11,093 nt of DNA from Candidatus Aquidulcis sp. (GTDB lineage Bacteria > Chloroflexota > Anaerolineae > Anaerolineales > E44-bin32), in the NCBI GenBank assembly GCA_020723365.1, contig DYJB01000088.1, positions 1 to 11,093 on the forward strand, read 5' to 3'. Under the pieces are notes generated by a model. The model searched no databases. It had not been told where the DNA came from and was given only the letters and a program-made list of their open reading frames with translations. Below, in pieces: positions 6,893 to 11,093 of this stretch (position 1 is the stretch's first letter; every line of letters starts with the position of its first letter). The position numbers were made by a program, and so were the translations under genes.

Positions 6893-7662
6893 CCGACGTC
6901 CTGCGGGCGCAGGTGGAACGCGTGCTCGAGGCCGAGCGGCTGTGGGCAGCCTACGCGCTGGCCGACCTTGAGCCTCCCTACGCCCGGGGCGCCGAGTGGC
7001 ACGCCACGGACGACGCCGTCGTCCTGGCCTACCGCGCCTTCGACCCGCCGGTGCTGTTCGCCGCCGGCAACCCGGCGGGCGTCGGGGAGCTCTTCCGGCG
7101 ACTTCCGGAGGGCAGCTACCTGTTCACCCTGATGGGCACTCACCGCGCCCTGCTCGAAGCGCGTGTGCTCAGCTCGAAGGAGACGCCCATGTGGCGCATG
7201 GCGCTGCGCGCCGAGGGCTTCGACCCGCAGCGCGCCGGGCCGGCCGAGTTGCTCACCAAGTCCGATTTGCCGGCCCTCCTGGCGCTTTTCGGCGACCACG
7301 CCGATCGGCCGGATGCTTTCGATCCCTCGCAGTTGGACGACGGGGCGTTCTACGGCATCCGGGACGCTGGCGGCATGGTGGCGGTGGCAGGCACGCACGT
7401 CGTTTCGGAGAAGCGCGGCGTGGCGGCGGTGGGCAACGTCTTCACCCACCCTGGCGTCCGCGGTCGAGGGCTGGCCACGCGGGTGACGGCGGCCGTCGTG
7501 CGGAGACTGCTGGAGCTCGGCCTGCGCACCGTCGTGCTCAACGTCGCCATGCACAACGACCCGGCCGTGCGCTGCTACGAGAAGCTGGGATTCTGGCCGT
7601 TTTGCGGCTACTATGAAGGTGTCGGGCAGCTGGGCCCGGCATCCGATTCCCCTCAGGAGTGA
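6889..7662 (+). CDS. GNAT family N-acetyltransferase
   Basis: A 257-residue protein whose C-terminal half is a GNAT acyl-CoA transferase domain. GNVFTHPGVRGRGLAT (motif A, R191-GRGLA) forms the pyrophosphate-binding loop, and LNVAMHNDPAVRCYEKLGFWPF is the motif B region typical of GNATs. The N-terminal half (residues 1-100, with EGSYLFTLMGTHRALLEARV) has no clear motif and may be a degenerate second GNAT fold, as in two-domain members. The substrate is unknown. The start codon overlaps the adenosine kinase stop by ATGA, and the stop lies 8 bases before adenosylhomocysteinase, so it is inside the SAH-recycling operon and probably coupled to it. It could acetylate a small metabolite, an amino group on a protein, or one of its operon partners; nothing in the sequence decides this. 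Confidence 0.8.
   Translation: MTDVLRAQVERVLEAERLWAAYALADLEPPYARGAEWHATDDAVVLAYRAFDPPVLFAAGNPAGVGELFRRLPEGSYLFTLMGTHRALLEARVLSSKETPMWRMALRAEGFDPQRAGPAELLTKSDLPALLALFGDHADRPDAFDPSQLDDGAFYGIRDAGGMVAVAGTHVVSEKRGVAAVGNVFTHPGVRGRGLATRVTAAVVRRLLELGLRTVVLNVAMHNDPAVRCYEKLGFWPFCGYYEGVGQLGPASDSPQE
7655..7659 (+). promoter_or_regulatory. Ribosome binding site deciding the ahcY start
   Basis: AGGAG at 7655-7659 lies 11 bases before ATG 7671, a somewhat long but usable spacing. It abuts the in-frame GTG at 7659 and so rules that codon out as the start. The site overlaps the end of the GNAT gene. Confidence 0.55.
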
Positions 7663-7670
7663 GCGGTACG

Positions 7671-8933
7671 ATGAGCCAAACACATGATGTCAAAGACATG
7701 CGCCTGGCCGAGGGCGGCCGGCGGCGGATCGAATGGGCCGATCTGGAGATGCCGGTCCTGCGGCACATCCGCGAACGCTTCGAGAAGGAGCGGCCGCTCA
7801 AGGGCACGCGTGTCTCCGCCTGCCTGCACGTCACCACCGAGACCGCCAACCTGATGCGCACGCTCCAGGCCGGCGGCGCCGACACGGTGCTGACGGCCTC
7901 CAACCCGCTCTCGACGCAGGACGACGTGGCCGCCTCGCTCGTCTCGCACTTCGAGATCCCGGTCTTCGGCATCAAGGGCGAGGACAATGCCACCTACTAC
8001 AAGCACATCCATGCCGCTCTCGATCACAAGCCCCAGGTGACGATGGACGACGGCGCCGATCTGCTCAGCACGCTGCACAAGGAACGGCGCCAGCTGCTCG
8101 ATCAGATGATCGGCGGGACGGAGGAGACGACCACGGGCGTCATCCGGCTGCGCGCCATGGCGGCCGACAAGGCGCTGGCCTACCCGGTCATCGCCGTCAA
8201 CGACGCCATGACCAAGCACTTCTTCGACAACCGCTACGGCACCGGTCAGTCGACGATCGACGGCATCGTGCGCGCCACCAACATCCTGCTGGCCGGCAAG
8301 ACCTTCGTCGTTTCGGGCTACGGCTGGTGCGGCCGCGGCCTGGCCAATCGGGCGCGCGGCATGGGCGCCAACGTCATCGTGACCGAGATCGATCCGTTGG
8401 CGGCGCTGGAGGCCGTGATGGACGGCTTCCGCGTCATGCCGATGACCGAGGCGGCGCCGCTGGGCGACATCTTCTGCACCCTGACCGGCGACATCAATGT
8501 CCTCGATCGGCAGCACTTCGAGGCGATGCGCGACGGGGCCATCGTCAGCAACTCGGGCCACTTCAACGTCGAGATCAACATCCCGGCACTGGAGGCCCTG
8601 GCGACCGAGAAGCGGCGGGCGCGCGAGTTCATCGATCAGTACGTCCTGAAGGACGGGCGGCGGGTCAACCTGTTGGCCGAGGGCCGGCTGGTCAACCTGG
8701 CGGCGGCCGAGGGCCACCCGGCGTCCGTCATGGACATGTCCTTCGCCAACCAGGCCCTTGCCCTCGAGTACCTGCTCCAGCACAGCGGCGAGCTCGAGAA
8801 GAAGGTCTACGGCGTGCCTGAAGCCATCGACCGCGAGATCGCCCGCCTCAAGCTGGAGGCGATGGGCATCCACATCGACGTGCTCACGGACGAGCAGCGC
8901 AAGTACCTGGCCTCCTGGGAAGAGGGGACCTAG
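7671..8933 (+). CDS. ahcY: Adenosylhomocysteinase (SAH hydrolase)
   Basis: A 420-residue NAD-dependent enzyme that reversibly hydrolyses S-adenosylhomocysteine to adenosine and homocysteine in the cytoplasm. In order it shows SACLHVTTETANL (H53), SNPLSTQDDVAASL, MDDGADLLSTLH (D126/D127), GGTEETTTGV (E151, E152), VNDAMTKHFFDNRYGTGQS (K182, D186, N187), the Rossmann loop GYGWCGRG (216-223) followed by TEIDP, then NSGHFNVEI and LLAEGRLVNLAAAEGHP. All catalytic residues seem present. It lacks the insertion and the C-terminal DHYRY tail of the long eukaryotic/proteobacterial enzymes and ends RLKLEAMGIHIDVLTDEQRKYL, as archaeal and Thermotoga forms do. ATG 7671 is preferred over GTG 7659 on Shine-Dalgarno spacing. 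It is the third gene of the operon with adenosine kinase and is followed by a strong hairpin. Confidence 0.96.
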   Translation: MSQTHDVKDMRLAEGGRRRIEWADLEMPVLRHIRERFEKERPLKGTRVSACLHVTTETANLMRTLQAGGADTVLTASNPLSTQDDVAASLVSHFEIPVFGIKGEDNATYYKHIHAALDHKPQVTMDDGADLLSTLHKERRQLLDQMIGGTEETTTGVIRLRAMAADKALAYPVIAVNDAMTKHFFDNRYGTGQSTIDGIVRATNILLAGKTFVVSGYGWCGRGLANRARGMGANVIVTEIDPLAALEAVMDGFRVMPMTEAAPLGDIFCTLTGDINVLDRQHFEAMRDGAIVSNSGHFNVEINIPALEALATEKRRAREFIDQYVLKDGRRVNLLAEGRLVNLAAAEGHPASVMDMSFANQALALEYLLQHSGELEKKVYGVPEAIDREIARLKLEAMGIHIDVLTDEQRKYLASWEEGT

Positions 8934-8971
8934 CCCCCGGCCAGAGGCCTCGACCGTTCGCAGGTACCGTC

Positions 8972-9018
8972 AACCCCCGACGTGTCACGTCCTTCCGGAC
9001 GGTACACGCCGGGGGTTT
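8972..9018 (+). terminator. Long hairpin terminator after ahcY
   Basis: Three stacked stems share one axis: AACCCCCG (8972-8979) with CGGGGGTT (9010-9017), CGTGT (8981-8985) with ACACG (9004-9008), and CGTCC (8988-8992) with GGACG (8997-9001), closed by a TTCC loop. That is 18 pairs broken by one single mismatch and one 2x2 internal loop. The 3' side runs into TTTCC, so the U-tract is short. It starts 38 bases after the ahcY stop and fits an intrinsic terminator of the operon. Confidence 0.7.
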
Positions 9019-9020
9019 CC

Positions 9021-9079
9021 GCTTCATGTGCCCCTGATCCTCAGCGCGACGGCTGTCACAATCCCTGCGGGCTTCATGT
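9021..9079 (+). repeat. Direct repeat of GCTTCATGT, 50 bases apart
   Basis: GCTTCATGT occurs at 9021-9029 and 9071-9079, each followed within a few bases by GATCC. The pair lies between the ahcY terminator and the next promoter, about five helical turns apart. It could be a pair of regulator sites for the downstream lipoprotein genes, but a chance 9-mer repeat in this stretch is quite possible. Confidence 0.2.
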
Positions 9080-9117
9080 TTCAGATCCCGGGAAGCGATC
9101 GACCCCGCACGCGCCGT

Positions 9118-9146
9118 TTGTGCCCGAGGCCGCGCTCCGCTAGACT
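9118..9146 (+). promoter_or_regulatory. Putative promoter of the lipoprotein pair
   Basis: TTGTGC (9118-9123), 17 bases, then TAGACT (9141-9146) form a plausible -35/-10 pair. The -10 sits in the 10-mer GCTAGACTTG (9139-9148), also found at the same relative place before the adenosine kinase operon. Transcription would start near 9153, giving an 88-base leader. Confidence 0.45.
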
Positions 9147-9162
9147 TGCGCTCACTCGCGCG

Positions 9163-9219
9163 CCGGTCCCATCCCTTCCGGGCGCCTGCCCTGCTCACCC
9201 TCGAGCGGCAGCGGACCGG
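9163..9219 (+). promoter_or_regulatory. Stem-loop in the leader of the SGNH lipoprotein gene
   Basis: CCGGTCC (9163-9169) pairs with GGACCGG (9213-9219), enclosing a smaller imperfect hairpin built on GCTC/GAGC (around 9193-9206). The structure ends 10 bases before the Shine-Dalgarno sequence and does not cover it. It could influence mRNA stability or translation, or be a by-product of high G+C. Apart from the terminator, the direct repeat, the promoter and this hairpin, I see nothing else in the 8934-9240 gap. Confidence 0.25.
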
Positions 9220-9229
9220 CTGCACTTAC

Positions 9230-9236
9230 GGAGGTG
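9230..9236 (+). promoter_or_regulatory. Ribosome binding site deciding the lipoprotein start
   Basis: GGAGGTG at 9230-9236, a few bases before ATG 9241, is the best Shine-Dalgarno sequence in the window. It shows that translation starts here although the reading frame stays open far upstream, into the ahcY region. Confidence 0.75.
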
Positions 9237-9240
9237 CCTC

Positions 9241-10308
9241 ATGCCGCAACGTCGCCTCGGTCTGCTCGTCGCCCTCCTGCTGACCGCCCTCCTGCTGACC
9301 GCCTCCCTGGCCTGCGCCCTCCCCGGCACACTCCCCGGGGGCCAGGACGACCAGGGGGAAGAAGCTCCCGTCGTGGAAGAGCCGGCATCCGAGGAAGCGG
9401 GCAGCGAGGCGCTGCCCGAAGCCGGCCCGGCGCCCGAGGGGGTTGCCGGGGAAGGCCTCAAGCTGATCTTCCTCCACCATTCCTCCGGCGAGAACTGGCT
9501 GGCGGACGAGAACGGCGGGCTGGGCCTGGCGCTCATGCAGCACGGCTACTTCGTCAGCGACACCAACTACGACTGGGGTCCGACGGTCGCTGATCTGGGC
9601 CCGATCGGATCCTTCACCGACACCGGCCACTGGTGGATCTGGTTCCAGGGGCCCGAGAGCGAGGACATCCTGCAGGCGGTGTTCAGCGAGTCGGAGCAGC
9701 ACGCCGGCTACACGCGCCTCCCCGACGATCCCGGGGGCGAGAACGTGATCGTGATGTTCAAGTCGTGCTTCCCCAACTCGGGGCTCGAGGGCGCGCCGGA
9801 TGACCTGCCGACGGCGGGAGAGAACCCGCTGCGCGGCCTGGATCCGTGGAGCGGTGCGCACACCGTCGCGAACGCCAAGGGCATCTACGTCGACCTGCTC
9901 GAGGTCTTCGCCGCCCACCCCGACAAGTTGTTCATCGCCGTCACCGCCCCGCCGCTGCACGAGGACGAGACGTCTCCTGACCAGGCGGCCAACGCTCGCG
10001 CCTTCAACCGCTGGCTGACGGAGGAGTGGCTGGCCGAGTACCCTCTGGCCAACGTGGCGGTCTTCGACTTCTACAATGTGCTGACCTCGAACGCAGGCTC
10101 GCCGGAGGAAAACGACGCCGGCTCGGAGACGGGCAACCACCATCGTCTGGTGAACGGCGAGGTCGAGTACATCACCGATCAGGGATCGGACACTTCCGCC
10201 TACGCCTACCCGGGCGACTCGCACCCGACGGCCTCCGGCAATCAGAAGGCCAGCGAGGAGTTCGCGCCCCTGCTGGACTACTTCGTTCAGCGGTGGCTGG
10301 ACGGGTAG
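9241..10308 (+). CDS. SGNH-hydrolase-like lipoprotein
   Basis: A 355-residue predicted surface lipoprotein. The signal MPQRRLGLLVALLLTALLLTASLAC ends in a lipobox at C25, and an acidic Glu/Ala/Pro-rich linker runs to about residue 75. The mature domain opens LKLIFLHHSSGENWL (H79-L87), with S81 or S82 as the likely nucleophile in the first SGNH block. KSCFPNSG (174-181) could supply the block-III Asn, and GDSHPTASGNQ carries the expected C-terminal D-x-H (D326, H328). This suggests an esterase or deacetylase acting outside the membrane, possibly on acetylated polysaccharide, but the substrate is unknown and the blocks are divergent. The next gene, a GH114-type glycosidase, starts 9 bases after the stop in the same frame, so they are probably co-transcribed. 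The family call is by eye. Confidence 0.6.
   Translation: MPQRRLGLLVALLLTALLLTASLACALPGTLPGGQDDQGEEAPVVEEPASEEAGSEALPEAGPAPEGVAGEGLKLIFLHHSSGENWLADENGGLGLALMQHGYFVSDTNYDWGPTVADLGPIGSFTDTGHWWIWFQGPESEDILQAVFSESEQHAGYTRLPDDPGGENVIVMFKSCFPNSGLEGAPDDLPTAGENPLRGLDPWSGAHTVANAKGIYVDLLEVFAAHPDKLFIAVTAPPLHEDETSPDQAANARAFNRWLTEEWLAEYPLANVAVFDFYNVLTSNAGSPEENDAGSETGNHHRLVNGEVEYITDQGSDTSAYAYPGDSHPTASGNQKASEEFAPLLDYFVQRWLDG
9271..9300 (+). repeat. Perfect 15-base tandem duplication in the signal peptide
   Basis: GCCCTCCTGCTGACC occurs twice in a row (9271-9285 and 9286-9300), encoding ALLLT-ALLLT in the hydrophobic core of the lipoprotein signal. Because 15 is a multiple of three the frame is kept. It looks like a recent slippage duplication that lengthened the core by five residues. 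Confidence 0.75.
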
Positions 10309-10317
10309 GTCGCGGCC

Positions 10318-11093
10318 GTGGATCGGCAAATCGTCAGGCACCCCGCGTCCGGCCGGGCGCACCGGGCGCGTGCCACGATTGCGGGCCCATGGCCCTCCGG
10401 ACGGCGCGCCCGTTGGGGATGTACGCTGGCCGTCCCGCTGGCATTGACCGCCTGCCTCGCGGCCCCGGCCACGCTTCCGCCCGCCCGGCCCGAGTTGGCG
10501 GCAGCCAGCGCCCTGCCGCCGTCCGTCCCGCCGGCGCCCACCAGCGCCCCGCCGGCGGGCAGCGGCGAACTCTGGATCCCCGCCATCGGACTGGTGTGGC
10601 AGTGGCAGCTCTCAGAGGGCACGATCGACCTGGACGTCGACGCGCAGGTCTACGATGTGGACCTGTTCGACACCCCTCGCGAAACGGTCGCCGCACTGCA
10701 TGCCCGGGGTCGCAAGGTCATCTGCTATCTGAGCGCCGGCTCGTGGGAGGATTGGCGCCCCGACGCCGGCGCCTTCCCGCCCGAGGTGATCGGCCGGGCG
10801 TATGCCGGGTGGCCGGGCGAGCGCTGGCTTGACATTCGCCAGATCGATCGGCTGGCGCCTATCCTGACGGCCAGACTCGAGTTGTGCCGCGACAAGGGTT
10901 TCGACGCCGTCGAGCCGGACAACCTTGACGGCTACGACACCGATACCGGTTTCGCGATCACGTTCGAAGACCAGCTGGCGTTCAACCGCTGGCTGGCATC
11001 GCAGGCCCACGCGCTGGGGCTGTCGATCGGGCTCAAGAACGATCCGGAACAGGCTGCCGACCTGGTCGCCGATTTCGACTGGGCCCTGACGGA
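10318..11093 (+). CDS. GH114-type glycosidase lipoprotein (partial)
   Basis: The first 258 codons of a gene cut by the window end. The only plausible start after the upstream stop is GTG 10318; the frame has no ATG before the signal region. RRARWGCTLAVPLALTAC gives a lipobox at C46, followed by an Ala/Pro-rich linker to about residue 88. The catalytic domain then matches the GH114 (TM1410/DUF297) family: WQWQL (94-98), VYDVDLFD (111-118), VICYLSAGSWEDWRPD (134-149), GERWLDIR, AVEPDNLDGYD (197-207) and GLKND (238-242). Characterised members are endo-alpha-1,4-polygalactosaminidases that cut galactosamine polymers. About 50 residues of the domain are probably missing. The long N-terminal extension before the signal (about 28 residues) makes the start uncertain. 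It follows the SGNH-like lipoprotein gene by 9 bases. Confidence 0.82.
   Translation, partial: MDRQIVRHPASGRAHRARATIAGPWPSGRRARWGCTLAVPLALTACLAAPATLPPARPELAAASALPPSVPPAPTSAPPAGSGELWIPAIGLVWQWQLSEGTIDLDVDAQVYDVDLFDTPRETVAALHARGRKVICYLSAGSWEDWRPDAGAFPPEVIGRAYAGWPGERWLDIRQIDRLAPILTARLELCRDKGFDAVEPDNLDGYDTDTGFAITFEDQLAFNRWLASQAHALGLSIGLKNDPEQAADLVADFDWALT

Noticed and set aside
7653..8873. Long open frame antisense to ahcY (about 400 codons); similar long antisense frames at 971-1903 and 9226-10362
   Set aside because: They mirror strong coding genes in a high-G+C sequence, have skewed Arg/Val/Asp/His composition, show no family motifs, and are explained by codon bias on the opposite strand.
3326..8991. 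Shared 12-mer ACGTGTCACGTC in the hairpins at 3326-3337 and 8980-8991
   Set aside because: Several repeated 12-mers are expected by chance in 11 kb, and the two copies occupy different positions in their hairpins.
8758..9240. Upstream extension of the SGNH lipoprotein frame, overlapping ahcY
   Set aside because: The stretch overlaps ahcY and its terminator and gives a low-complexity Ser/Arg peptide. ATG 9241 has a strong Shine-Dalgarno sequence and begins a classic lipoprotein signal.
1..11093. CRISPR arrays, tRNA/rRNA genes, insertion sequences, integrases or phage genes
   Set aside because: No regularly spaced repeats, cloverleaf-like segments, transposase or integrase motifs were seen on either strand; the window looks like ordinary chromosomal gene blocks.

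Overview
The window reads as chromosomal DNA of a high-G+C bacterium (about two thirds G+C by eye), most likely a Chloroflexota member of the Anaerolineae type. The reasons are the Thr-Pro-rich linker after the lipobox of the lytic transglycosylase, several lipoproteins with similar acidic or proline-rich linkers, and an adenosylhomocysteinase of the short, archaeal/Thermotoga-like form. This placement is an inference. I see no rRNA, tRNA, CRISPR array, insertion sequence or phage gene.

Layout. (1) 3-3288, plus strand: a compact run of four genes, namely the C-terminal end of a metallophosphoesterase, a nucleotidyltransferase-fold protein, an FGGY-family sugar kinase, and a two-helix membrane protein with a NERD-like domain. 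Gaps are 10 and 28 bases, then a 4-base ATGA overlap. (2) 3331-5736, minus strand: a large lipoprotein lytic transglycosylase (TPR-like repeats plus SLT domain). It converges on group 1 through a hairpin that covers its stop codon, and it is driven by a near-consensus promoter placed so that the mRNA would be almost leaderless. (3) 5939-8933, plus strand, divergent from the transglycosylase: adenosine kinase, a GNAT acetyltransferase and adenosylhomocysteinase, tightly packed (ATGA overlap, then 8 bases) and ended by a long hairpin. (4) 9241-11093, plus strand: two predicted surface lipoproteins 9 bases apart, an SGNH-hydrolase-like protein and a GH114-type (endo-alpha-1,4-polygalactosaminidase family) glycosidase that runs off the window.

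How the genes work together. Group 3 is the clearest unit. Adenosylhomocysteinase splits S-adenosylhomocysteine into adenosine and homocysteine, and adenosine kinase removes the adenosine as AMP, pulling an otherwise unfavourable reaction forward. The GNAT between them has no known place in that cycle. The roughly 90-base leader of this operon can fold into two mutually exclusive structures, one of which pairs the Shine-Dalgarno sequence. It is a candidate cis-regulatory RNA that I cannot match to a known riboswitch class. Group 4 looks like a cell-surface polysaccharide-processing pair. Groups 3 and 4 share a 10-base putative -10 promoter element.
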